A stretch of DNA of 64,000 nucleotides from Cylindrotheca closterium (lineage: Eukaryota; Bacillariophyta; Bacillariophyceae; Bacillariales; Bacillariaceae), in contig CAKOGP040002302.1 in NCBI GenBank assembly GCA_933822405.4, forward strand, positions 1 through 64,000, in the 5' to 3' direction. Positions 45,421 to 54,512 of the stretch are shown here, piece by piece. Every line of letters begins with the position of its first letter. Position 1 is the stretch's first letter. The position numbers and the translations under genes are program-made. The notes beneath the pieces are model-generated. The model did no database searches and had not been told where the DNA came from. It saw only the letters and a program-made list of their open reading frames with translations.

Positions 45421-45911
45421 TTTAGGTGGCATTGGAGCAACGAGCAGATATTTGGAGCAATAGCTCATGACATTGTGTTGTTTACGACGATAGAATCTAT
45501 TGAATTGCATTTACTGATAAAAATAGATCATTGTCATGCTGTTTGTTGAAGCTAAGGTATCAACTAAAGCCTGAAGAAATTTAAAACAAGTTTGAATTTT
45601 CCTGGGTTGGATCAAAGATTTGTGACAAGTTGTTGTGCTGATGAAGTCCCTTTATATAGTCGAAGTTGTTGTCGGAGAAACATTAGATGAAGACGTAGCG
45701 CGCCAGCCCTCCAGCTCAATGTTTCTCCGAAACCGTAGTGTCGATGACGAAGCCTTTTTTTCGAAATTTGGATTCTGATCGATCACCAATGATTGATTCT
45801 CATTTTCAAATTCTCTCATTCGAGGCATACCACATATCACACAAGTTGATCCATAGCCATTCGCACTCGCACTTGCAATCGCAATCTGCAAGCTAACCTT
45901 AATCCAACGCC
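45421..45911. other. Gap upstream of the Ubl membrane protein
   Basis: AT-rich; no gene is supported. The last stretch before 45912 includes a CACTCGCACTTGCAATCGCAATCTGC-type imperfect repeat. Confidence 0.35.
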
Positions 45912-46349
45912 ATGGCCCTTGTTGTTTCTCCAAACTCTTCCTTTGGGAATGCACAATGTGAACAAGATGATGCAATTCATGTTTTTCTTCGAATGTGGGA
46001 TGGCAAATCTTTGAGTTGCCAAGTTGGTCGGCATGAAACTGCATTTGAAAAACTTGACCGCTTGAACCGAAGAATATTGCACGAATATCCAGTATCAAAG
46101 GCCAACTACTACATGGAGATGCAAGGAAAGCCACTTTCGATACATAATGGCGACTACCTTTTGTGGAAAAATAATGCAGATATCTTTGTTCAATACCGCA
46201 ACCCAGGAGGATGCTTCATGGTGAGCCTAACTGTGCTTACCATGATCATTATGGCAATTATTGGAAGCACATGCACTTGCGGGTTGTCACTGTTGATTGT
46301 TCCACTACTTTTGCCCCTTTTGTTCATTCTTCCATTCTTTTGTCTATGA
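45912..46349 (+). CDS. Ubiquitin-like domain protein with C-terminal membrane hairpin
   Basis: Single exon of 145 residues. Residues about 20-95 read as a ubiquitin/SUMO-like fold: IHVFLRMWDGKSLSCQVGRHETAFEKLDRL, YYMEMQGKPLSIHNGDYLLWKNNADIFVQYR, with the strand-helix-strand order and a K-P-L-x-x-x-x-x-x-L turn. Two hydrophobic helices follow (about 101-121 VSLTVLTMIIMAIIGSTCTC and 122-145 ending FFCL). There is no C-terminal Gly-Gly, so it is not a conjugated modifier; a membrane-anchored Ubl is more likely. No close family is recognised. Confidence 0.6.
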   Translation: MALVVSPNSSFGNAQCEQDDAIHVFLRMWDGKSLSCQVGRHETAFEKLDRLNRRILHEYPVSKANYYMEMQGKPLSIHNGDYLLWKNNADIFVQYRNPGGCFMVSLTVLTMIIMAIIGSTCTCGLSLLIVPLLLPLLFILPFFCL

Positions 46350-46455
46350 GGCAGGATCAAGGTGATTTGTGGGAAGGGGAATAGATGTCCTGTACTGTAT
46401 TTTGCCTTCAGGAAAGGCGATGCGTTGAGAGGCTTCACTACAGTTATCGTATCGG

Positions 46456-47031
46456 ATGAAAGAAGTAGGTGTAATCACTATAGTATCATCTGAATATCCA
46501 AACATGAACACATGTCCATTGACTTCAGAGATTCTCTACTTTTTTCGACCTGTTGTCTGTTGGGCGTCGGGAAAACAGAAATTCATCAGTATAACATCAA
46601 CTCTCCAAAACATGGAACGGAGGCAAACGATTGTGGAGTTGCTGCAATTGCAGTATGATGCCATGGAAAGATTTGCCAATGCTCAAGCTAGGCTATTAAA
46701 CGTTTCTTCAACTCACGCTGCTTCGACAGTAGCTGAATCATCGGCCGAAGACATGGAGGACGCTCTTAGCTCAATAAATAAGGTTCGAAATCGGCTTCGA
46801 TCGAACTTGAAGCAACTGGAGCAGGACGAAAAATTTTGCAAACTACATCCCAAGCACCTCGCACTAAGTCAGAGGGTTGCACAAACCATAGCCTCCAATC
46901 CATCGTGGCATACTAACGGATTGCCGAGCCATACTACGGGCATTACAGAAACAAATACAGTTGCACTGGCTACGCTGCGAGCATCAATTGAGCGAATAAA
47001 TGAAGCCGAAAGGGATAGGGTTGCAGCTTGA
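46456..47031 (+). CDS. Hypothetical coiled-coil protein
   Basis: Frame from ATG 46456 gives 191 residues; ATG 46612 (MERRQTIVELLQLQYDAMER) gives 139 and begins exactly where helical heptads start, so the shorter form is favoured. Two coiled-coil helices (about 1-30 and 45-75 of the short form) are followed by a Thr/Ser-rich stretch and a third helix (LATLRASIERINEAERDRVAA). No family is recognised; the size and helix pattern resemble small structural subunits of complexes, which is only a suggestion. Confidence 0.45.
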   Translation: MKEVGVITIVSSEYPNMNTCPLTSEILYFFRPVVCWASGKQKFISITSTLQNMERRQTIVELLQLQYDAMERFANAQARLLNVSSTHAASTVAESSAEDMEDALSSINKVRNRLRSNLKQLEQDEKFCKLHPKHLALSQRVAQTIASNPSWHTNGLPSHTTGITETNTVALATLRASIERINEAERDRVAA

Positions 47032-47230
47032 AGGTTTGACATTTGTGTACCATATCCAATGCCCGTTGCAATGGATTTGTTGATATGTCATGTTCACGAA
47101 TAATAGTGCCGCAGTTTGAATCGATGAATGCACGTGTTCGTTGAAACGACCGATCCTCAGCTAACCCATAATAAACTGATAGAAGTACTGTAATAAGAGA
47201 GATTTTGAAGATCTTTTACAAATAAAAAGC

Positions 47231-49770
47231 TTATTCTTCAGTTTCCATTTTTTCTCCGTCCTCCTTTGACTCGTCAACATCCATGTTCTCGCCAGCTCCC
47301 TCTTCTGCTGGCTTTTCCTCCTTTGGTGGAGCCGCTTCCTTCTTTGGCTTTGGAGCGGGCTTGTGCATGATTGGGCCAACAACATTCGTGAGTTCTTGGC
47401 TCTTAACACTCAAGTCAGCTATAGTGAATGCAGGATCGACGTCTTGTCCGAGCGATCCTTGTTTGTCCAGCATATCGTACACCCAACTCGATGTTGAATC
47501 ACATGCCTTGTGGCACTTTTCAAAGTCTTCATCAGTGAGGTGTGCGTATTTATCATTGCCTTGAGCACTAGACAACCAGCTCTTGTACTTCTCAACAGTG
47601 CCTTGGATGGCAGCAACGGCGGCCGGTCGGCCTTCAGCTTCAGAAGCACGAGCTTCGATTGGTCCACCGATCTTCTTGAGCTCAGCAAGCTTGGCGGCAT
47701 ATACAGACTTTGTTGCATCGAATCCATCTTCGTACAACCAGTTATCAATTTCCATTTGCTTCTTGTCAAACGCATCCTTTTCTGCCTGGGTTGCATAATT
47801 GGCCAATTGCGAATCGGATGTGATCTTGTCGCGCATGCTGTAAATGTACGATTCCAAATCGTTTCTCATATCAGCAGTTTCACGAACAATGCGATCTTGG
47901 TTGGCCATAGCGACCTCAACTTCTCGGAATTTGTTGATTTCATCCTTGGTCCAGTCCATAGCCTGTGTGCATTTGTACTCCAAGTTGGTCTTCTTGACCT
48001 TCTTCTTCTTTTCCTCACCCTCCTTTGCTTCTTCGCCGCCATCTTCTTCTTCGATATCCTCAACCATCTGAGCTGAACTCAAGCTGATGATACCATGGAT
48101 GTCTTCCTTGACATTGACGCGGATCTTCTTCTCTTCTCCTTCTGGTACCTTGATGGACCAATCAGCAACCTCGGCCGAGACACCCGCGGGCAAGCCATGG
48201 TCGTAAGCAGCTTGATCGTAAGCACAAGAGACAGAAAAGTCCCCAGTTCGTCGAAGGGTAACTCTTCTGACAATGGGGAAACTCAATCCACGATCAAACA
48301 TGGTAACAGAGTTTGTCGGTGCCCCATCTTCGCCTTCCACAGCAGCAGCTTCATCCCAAGAGAGCTTGATGGGCAATGGGTTCGATTCGATAATTTCGTA
48401 TGGCAACACCTTGAAACGGGGAGAAAGGATTGCCGATTGCAAAGCAGCTCCACGTGCGACCGCTTCGTCGGCATTCATGGTTGTCGACAGTGTCTTGACC
48501 TTCAAGATTTGCATTAGTTTGGTCTTGACAAATCCGATACGGGTACTTCCTCCAACAATTTCAATCGAAGACAAATCGCTGGACTTCATCTGGGCATCAG
48601 CGAGGGCCTTGACGATGGGCGCCTCAAATCTGTCTAACAAAGGCTTACACATGGCCTCGTATTCTTGGGCTTTGAGCATAATGTTAAAGTCCAAATCTTC
48701 CATCAAGCATTCAAGATTGATAGATGCCTCCTTGACTCCCTTGGGACTAAGTGTCTTCTTTGCCTTTTCAGCCGCAGCCAACAACTTGAGCATAACCTTG
48801 GGCTTCTTTTGAGGAGTTGAGGAAAGCTTCTTAGAGAACTTCTCTACAAACTTATCGGCCAACCAATTTGCAATGGTTTGATCAAAGTCCCGACCACCCA
48901 AATCGCTGTCATGACAAGACGACTTGACAATCAACTTTCCAGGTTCAAATGAAACAATGCTAACTGTGTATTGCGATGCACCAATGTCAATGAACATGAT
49001 ATTTGTAGGCTCTTCGTTTTCGAATTGTTTTCGGATATCCTTAAAGATTCCATATGCCAATGCCGTGGCCGTGTTTTCGTGCATTAGCCTTTGGACTCCA
49101 GGAATTCCAACAACCTCGCATCCATGCAACAAAGCCCGTCTTTGTGAATCGGTGTAGTACGAAGGAATAGCAACAACCCAATCTTGTGGGAAGAATGATG
49201 TCAAATCAGCAGTGTTGGCCATACCAGAAGTCTCGGCAGCCTTAGTGGCAGCAATCATTCCCATGTGATGGATGATCATACCGCATACATTCTCGACTGG
49301 GATAATCTTTTCGTCACCATCGACACTAACTTTGACAGCAATACTATCAGGGCCACCTAGGGAGTGCTTCATTGGTACGCATTCAAATGGGACCATCTCC
49401 ATTTCCCTTTTGGCTCGTGGGTCATCAAATGGAAGTCCAACCAAACGCTTCATGTATTTAATAGTGTTTTTGTAACTTGAGACTGCTCCCGTTCCAGCTG
49501 TTTCTCCCATCTTACGAGCTTGGTCGAAACAAACCATGGTGCTGCAACGAAGAAAGTGAAAAAATATCCAAAAGCATGCATTGTTAGTTGGGAAACCTTT
49601 CGGGAACAAAGTAGCAAGCACTATTGAACGATAGTGATGGCCAGAGCTGAGGATGATACATACGGATTCAGACGCTGAGAGTTTCCATTGAGAACAACAT
49701 CAACACCACCGCGTCCGGCAGCGGCAATAACAGAGTTCTGTAGTCCGATGTCTACACCTACAACACTCAT
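47231..49770 (-). CDS. Hsp110/HSPA4-type Hsp70 chaperone (two exons)
   Basis: Exon 1 is 49770-49664 and exon 2 is 49541-47231 (donor GTATGT, acceptor TTGCAG, phase 2); 805 residues. It starts MSVVGVDIGLQNSVIAAAGRGGVDVVLN, the Hsp110 form of the ATPase P-loop start. The nucleotide-binding domain shows FIDIGASQYTVSIV, SDLGGRDFDQTIANWLA and IEIVGGSTRIGFVKTKL. The substrate-binding half has the acidic insert (VEDIEEEDGGEEAKEGEEKKKKVKK) and long helical C-terminal region typical of Hsp110/SSE proteins, ending MDVDESKEDGEKMETEE rather than EEVD. Hsp110 acts as nucleotide exchange factor and holdase for cytosolic Hsp70. No targeting signal; cytosol/nucleus expected. It is divergent from the PDZ-ferredoxin gene across 372 bases. 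Confidence 0.93.
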
Positions 49771-50142
49771 TTTCTAATTGCGTAAGTTGGTATAGTTGAG
49801 TCAATGGCCGTCAAAAAGTCCGTGCAGGAAGATCGAAAGGGTGAGAACCACAAAACACGTTAGGTTTTATTATTCCGGTCGGCGGTGGGAGGCGTTTGGG
49901 TACGGTACAACCTCTACGGCAACGGCTAGTAGATTTAATACGGGATTGGCAAGTCTTGGGAGTCAAGGACTTTCTACGAAACAGGTGGAATTTCTTGGAA
50001 GTTGTGTTTGTGTCACAGAAACTTCCCCTCCCCTTTTCATAACAGGGGATTGACTCACGCACAGAACTTCAACCACAATCCAAAAATTACTCCAGACAGT
50101 ATTGTACAGTACGAGTATCACTGACTGTCAAACTCTTCCTAC
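49771..50142. promoter_or_regulatory. Divergent promoter gap (Hsp110 / PDZ-ferredoxin)
   Basis: Holds both 5' flanks. A short GTACAGTACGAG word is at about 50103-50114. No clear heat-shock element array (nGAAn repeats) was seen, although single GAA/TTC units occur. Confidence 0.35.
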
Positions 50143-51117
50143 ATGATATCGCAATTGGTCACAGTTTCGTTGCTTTTGACCAAAGGCACACTGGGAAATG
50201 CTTTGTCAACACCCTTCGGAAAAACTACTCGCAACATTGCCACCCAAACGCTCCAAGGAGCAGGCCCTGCTACTGTCGATTTGAACCAATACAATTTGCC
50301 AGTCGAAACAATTGAAGAAGAGTGGTGTGCAGTCGTTGTCCAAAAGACGGCTGAAAATGAGGAGGGTATCTATCTGGGATGCAAAAGCAATTCGGAAGTC
50401 TTTGTCGACACATTTTTGACGACCTTTCCACGAAAAGAGGGTATGGGGATAGAACTACTGGAGCTTGCTGGAGGCAGAGACGATGACCTAGGTATTACTG
50501 TCGTATCTGGGCTTGTACCGGGTGGGTCGGCTGAAGGCTCGGAGATCATGACGGGTGATTCCATTGCGGAAGTTTCCTTGGTTCGAAGCAAAACCAAAAT
50601 AGGTGACAATCGTCCTATATCCGAGCAAAACCAAGAATGGACTGTTAAAACAGAATGCTTCTCCTACGACGCTACAGTAAAGGCGATACAGTCGCTTCCC
50701 CCGATAATTGAAGGATACGAAGACTACTTCACCGTCAAAGTGCGGCGGCTCCGTTCTCGACCAAAAGTCCGCGTCAAGCTTCAGTATCCTCCTGAGCAGA
50801 ACGAACCAGATGCTATCATTGAGATGAATGCAGGAGAGAACCTGCGACAAGGCATGTTGGTACGAGGGATCAAACTAAACGATCCACTAGCCAAACGGTT
50901 TGACACCAAATCGGGAGGCAATTGTGGGGCAGGTGGCCTATGCAGGACGTGTCAAGTGACTGTCATGAGCGGTGGTGAACTGCTGAATGATCAGCGAGTC
51001 GCTGAAAAGCAAATGTTGGCAGATAATTCTAGAGCAAGACTTGCCTGCAAGGCAATTGTTGGTTTCGGAATGCAAGAAGGAGACATGACAATCCGCGTCA
51101 ATCCCAATCAGTGGTGA
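50143..51117 (+). CDS. PDZ domain fused to 2Fe-2S ferredoxin domain
   Basis: Single exon of 324 residues. A weak hydrophobic N terminus (MISQLVTVSLLLTKG) followed by a Thr/Arg-rich stretch may be a targeting peptide. Residues about 100-205 form a PDZ-like fold (GIELLELAGGRDDDLGITVVSGLVPGGSAEGS, then MTGDSIAEV). Residues about 220-324 form a plant-type ferredoxin: GGNCGAGGLCRTCQVTV, then ARLACKA, giving the C-x5-C-x2-C...C ligand set of a 2Fe-2S cluster, with EGDMTIRVNP at the end. It should be an electron carrier tethered to a partner by the PDZ domain, probably in the plastid; the partner is unknown. Confidence 0.75.
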   Translation: MISQLVTVSLLLTKGTLGNALSTPFGKTTRNIATQTLQGAGPATVDLNQYNLPVETIEEEWCAVVVQKTAENEEGIYLGCKSNSEVFVDTFLTTFPRKEGMGIELLELAGGRDDDLGITVVSGLVPGGSAEGSEIMTGDSIAEVSLVRSKTKIGDNRPISEQNQEWTVKTECFSYDATVKAIQSLPPIIEGYEDYFTVKVRRLRSRPKVRVKLQYPPEQNEPDAIIEMNAGENLRQGMLVRGIKLNDPLAKRFDTKSGGNCGAGGLCRTCQVTVMSGGELLNDQRVAEKQMLADNSRARLACKAIVGFGMQEGDMTIRVNPNQW

Positions 51118-51229
51118 TATGTAGGACTAGATCAATCATCATGATTCTTCATATTTTAATTTCATTGTTACATTAAAAGTGGAAAATCGTTTCTGTCACA
51201 TTTCCTTCTAAACCATGCTTTAGGTTTAC

Positions 51230-52189
51230 TTACTCATCAACGTCATCGCGGAATTGCGCGCTGCGCCTTGTTCTGGTGCCTCCAGATCCGCCGCTCCCAC
51301 CACTAGAGCCTGCTTGCCGGCGCCGTCTAGCTTCCGCAGCATCAGCCCGCTTCTGCTTTTCAGTCCCCTTGGGAACTCCAAAAATTGGTTCCAGGGAAGG
51401 CCAGATATGTTTCTTCCACGCCTTGTGTACCTTCTTGTGCAAAAATGTCAGATTGTAACGAATATTTCTAGCTCCTGTCTTCAACACTTGTGGAGCATAG
51501 ACGTTCCAGTAGCTGTGAATCCAAGTATCATAGCCCTCCTGCAGTTGTTCCATCGCCAAAGCCATAGGTGCTTCGTCTGCTTCCCAACCCATGAAGTAAC
51601 CATAGTCTTGGTACTTGCGCTCGAGCTTCTTGATCATTTTGGGGTAATCACCATAGTACTTGGACAAGATGTCTGGAACATTCTCAATCTTTTCAGGATC
51701 GTGCTTCTCGTAGAAACTGAGAACTCGCTTGCGTGGGACACCCCCCATCCCCAAACGGAAACCAATTTGTCCCATGACATGGTGCTTGGACATGAAACCT
51801 CCAAGGTAATCACTAGCAAAAATCAATGCGGGCAAAAGAGTGGATCCTGTCATTAGAATCAACAAGATCAAAGGCGTTCTCTTGATTTGGCCCTTCTTTG
51901 TTGTGGGCGCTGTTGGCATTTTCATGTAATCATCCTCATCGCTAGCAGACTTGCTCTTCTTGCTCTTTTTCTTCTTCTTTGGCATGATGACTTCATCCTC
52001 TTCTTCGGTGGCCTCATCATCCGAGTCCTTTTCCTTGTCTCCGCTCATACCTGGAGGCAAAGGCATGTCACCGGTTTCTTCAAACTCCCCTTGGCCATTT
52101 GCCTCATCTCCAAACATATCCGAACTGACACGTTCGTCATCTTGTTTGCGATTGCGGCGTCTCAATTTTCCGGCTGCTCCTCGTGCCAT
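51230..52189 (-). CDS. Conserved-looking single-TM protein of unknown function
   Basis: Single exon of 319 residues. An acidic N-terminal third with a KKKKKSKKSKS patch is followed by one TM helix (about 105-125, TPLILLILMTGSTLLPALIF) and a compact basic/aromatic domain (FYEKHDPEKIENVPDILSKYYGDYPKMIKKLERKYQDYGYF, YDTWIHSYWNVYAPQVL). The tail is Arg/Gly/Ser-rich. No signal peptide; the TM probably acts as a signal anchor. The aromatic-rich central segment looks well constrained, but I do not recognise the family. Confidence 0.65.
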   Translation of the reverse strand: MARGAAGKLRRRNRKQDDERVSSDMFGDEANGQGEFEETGDMPLPPGMSGDKEKDSDDEATEEEDEVIMPKKKKKSKKSKSASDEDDYMKMPTAPTTKKGQIKRTPLILLILMTGSTLLPALIFASDYLGGFMSKHHVMGQIGFRLGMGGVPRKRVLSFYEKHDPEKIENVPDILSKYYGDYPKMIKKLERKYQDYGYFMGWEADEAPMALAMEQLQEGYDTWIHSYWNVYAPQVLKTGARNIRYNLTFLHKKVHKAWKKHIWPSLEPIFGVPKGTEKQKRADAAEARRRRQAGSSGGSGGSGGTRTRRSAQFRDDVDE

Positions 52190-52500
52190 AATTCAATTTC
52201 TAGTTTAGATTGCTGATAGGATCGTAGTCGCGGTCTTTTGTGAATAGATGTTGTTCTTTCAAAGTAAAACAAGCGTTGAAGTTCTTGTGATACCAAAGAT
52301 GTTTTCATTTCATCATAGCCATCAAGTCGCACTGCTCCACGTGTTACGTTGGTTTTAGCCCATTTGGTTGATTAAGCCGATTAGAATCGAGTCAACTCAA
52401 TCAATCAATAATCAATCAACCTTGAAACTCGATCCAAAACCCGAAACCTCCAACAGTGGGACATCCGACAACTGTACCGACAGTACTGTATGGTAGACCA
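52190..52500. other. Divergent gap
   Basis: 311 bases between the single-TM protein and PSTK starts. A run of CAATCAATAATCAATCAA repeats lies at about 52400-52420 and an ACAGTACTGTATGG word at about 52479-52492. No gene is seen. Confidence 0.35.
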
Positions 52501-53403
52501 ATGTCTTCAAGTAGGACAGTAATGTTGCTGGGTGGTCTTCCAGCGAGTGGAAAGAGTACGCTGGCAAAGAAAATTCAATCTCACTTCGAAACCGACGGCA
52601 ATTTATCATGCGTTCATTTGGAATATGATGTCTTTGAAGATGAAATTTCTTCGACCTTTCAAGATGTAGGATCAGGAACAAAACCACAGGAAGCAAGGGA
52701 TAATACGATTACAGCTTGGAATGAAGCGCGAAAGGCTGCAGTTGCTAACCTGGAAGGTGTCCTTCGAAAAGCTCGTATAGAGGAATCTTTAGTTGTTTTA
52801 ATGGATGACAACTATCACCTCAGGGGCATGCGAAAGCAAATTCATCGACTTCTTTTAGATCATGATCACGGTCCTGGTCAACAGCTTAACTTTGGTATCC
52901 TTTGGATGGAAACTGATGTGGAAACGTGTTTACAACGCAATGAATCACGAACGAGGCGAGTCCCAAAGCACGTCATTCAGAAAATGAAAGATACTTTGGA
53001 GAAACCACGTGCTAACTGGGAAGCATACTGCCTTTCAATATCTGATGAGACGCCATTCGGAGACATTCTAAACTTTATCAATAACTGTCAGGAAATCCAG
53101 GAACTGCCACAAGACTTGGTGGATCAGAAACAACAGGAGAAAGATCGAATTCAAACGTCCGAGAACCAACGACACGATTGGGACAACCTGCTGCGCTCCT
53201 GGGTAGGGCAAGTCGCCAAGTATGACAAGACACTAGCCAGAAGTGCCAATGCCGCTCGGAAAGAAGTGATGACTCAGATCAAAGCAACAGTTTCCGAGGT
53301 AAAGTCAGAAAGAGATTTGCTTGAGAGATTCATAGATTATGTTGTAGTATCCACTGATAGAGAAAGCATTCATGAAGAATTGAAGAGTGCATTGCAGGAA
53401 TAA
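52501..53403 (+). CDS. PSTK: L-seryl-tRNA(Sec) kinase (PSTK)
   Basis: Single exon, 300 residues from ATG 52501. The P-loop GLPASGKST sits at residues 12-20, followed by the LEYDVFE strand, the MDDNYHLRGMRKQIHRLL segment with the D-D-N motif, and LWMETDVETCLQRNESR...VPKHVIQKMKDTLEKPRANWE, the archaeal/eukaryotic PSTK pattern of C-L-x-R-N and I-x-x-M...K-P. The kinase phosphorylates Ser on tRNA(Sec) before conversion to Sec. A C-terminal helical region completes it. This implies the organism makes selenoproteins, as diatoms do. Closest confusion would be KTI12-like ATPases, but the D-D-N and K-P motifs favour PSTK. Confidence 0.85.
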   Translation: MSSSRTVMLLGGLPASGKSTLAKKIQSHFETDGNLSCVHLEYDVFEDEISSTFQDVGSGTKPQEARDNTITAWNEARKAAVANLEGVLRKARIEESLVVLMDDNYHLRGMRKQIHRLLLDHDHGPGQQLNFGILWMETDVETCLQRNESRTRRVPKHVIQKMKDTLEKPRANWEAYCLSISDETPFGDILNFINNCQEIQELPQDLVDQKQQEKDRIQTSENQRHDWDNLLRSWVGQVAKYDKTLARSANAARKEVMTQIKATVSEVKSERDLLERFIDYVVVSTDRESIHEELKSALQE

Positions 53404-53547
53404 CGATGAAAAAGTGAATGAATAGATCAGTAGAGTGATCTTGCCCAACGCGAAAGCTATTGTTTGTCGTTTGTTGTATTCTGTTGTATTCTGTTGTGTT
53501 GTGATATGATATGATGTGATATGATCGCTACATTGCTGTAATCTATT

Positions 53548-54327
53548 TTAATTTTGCTGGTTGTGCCACGCCACAACGTCGACATATTTTAGCTCGCCTC
53601 CAAAACAGTCCAATGCACTCCCAACGGTGGCATCGACCTTGTCGTTGCCTAGTCGCTTCACAAGTTCCAAATCTTCTATCGACCTTACACCTCCTGCATA
53701 CGTCACTGGAATGGGCGAATGTTGACCCAACAGAACGACCAAGTCTTCAAGAATTCCACATTGCATTCCTTCCACATCGACACCATGAACCAAGAATTCA
53801 TCACAGTAACTCGCCAACTCTTTCAGGCTTTCGGCGTTCACCTTGTAGTCAGTAAAGGTTTGCCACCGGTTTGTGACAACGTAGTAATCTCCTTCCGGTG
53901 CATCCGGCTTTCTGCGACATGATAGATCCAGGATCAATCGGTCTTTTCCGCAGATTTCTAACAGTTTCTTGAGTCGTTCCATGTGAATTTGACCGTTTGC
54001 AAAGACGTGAGATGTTACAATCACGTGAGAGGCTCCTGCTTCCAACCATTCCTTAGCATTCGTGTCGTTGATCCCCCCTCCAACTTGCAAGCCCTTTGAA
54101 TAGGCACCCAAAGCAGCCTTCGCGGCCTCTGTATTTCCAGGTCCTAGCATGATCACATGTCCTCCCAACAGTTTATCCTTTTGATACATCGTGGCGTAGT
54201 CTTGCGATGGACGATCTGTCTCAAAGTTGGTGTTCAGTTTATCCGATTCTGTCTCATCATTCAAAGTAGAACCAACAATCTGCTTCACCTGTCCATTGTG
54301 AAGGTCGATACAAGGTCGGAACTTCAT
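53548..54327 (-). CDS. HIS6: Phosphoribosylformimino-AICAR-phosphate isomerase (histidine synthesis)
   Basis: Single exon of 259 residues from ATG 54327 (MKFRPCIDLHNGQVKQIVG). It is the (beta/alpha)8 HisA/His6 type: FRPCIDLHNGQVKQIVG start, GGHVIMLGPGN, LQVGGGINDTNAKEWLEAGASHVIVTS, the LILDLSCRRK strand, VHGVDVEGMQCG, PVTYAGGVRSIEDLE and VDATVGSALDCFGG. The enzyme opens the ribose ring of ProFAR in the fourth step of histidine synthesis. The eukaryotic (yeast His6/plant) form is indicated by length and the R-P-C-I-D start. No plastid presequence is present at this start; an upstream in-frame non-ATG stretch exists but gives no signal peptide. Confidence 0.92.
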   Translation of the reverse strand: MKFRPCIDLHNGQVKQIVGSTLNDETESDKLNTNFETDRPSQDYATMYQKDKLLGGHVIMLGPGNTEAAKAALGAYSKGLQVGGGINDTNAKEWLEAGASHVIVTSHVFANGQIHMERLKKLLEICGKDRLILDLSCRRKPDAPEGDYYVVTNRWQTFTDYKVNAESLKELASYCDEFLVHGVDVEGMQCGILEDLVVLLGQHSPIPVTYAGGVRSIEDLELVKRLGNDKVDATVGSALDCFGGELKYVDVVAWHNQQN

Positions 54328-54512
54328 TTCTATCAATCTTTTGTGTGTTGGTTTCAAGAATATGATTGATGCGTTTTGTGATCGTCGTCGAAATAACGGT
54401 GTCCTGACAGACGTTGATTGTGGCGTTCACAAAATCATCACCACATCGCAACCAACGACAAAATTGCCACGAAAATCAACAGTTCAAAGAAAGCTCTTAA
54501 AGGAACCTCAAG

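Noticed and set aside
47510..48812. Long plus-strand frames antisense to Hsp110
   Set aside because: They mirror the well-supported Hsp110 coding sequence and resemble no family.
53460..53525. TTGTATTCTG and GATATGAT runs
   Set aside because: Simple-sequence repeats in a 3' flank; no CRISPR-like spacing or other structure. No CRISPR array occurs in the window.
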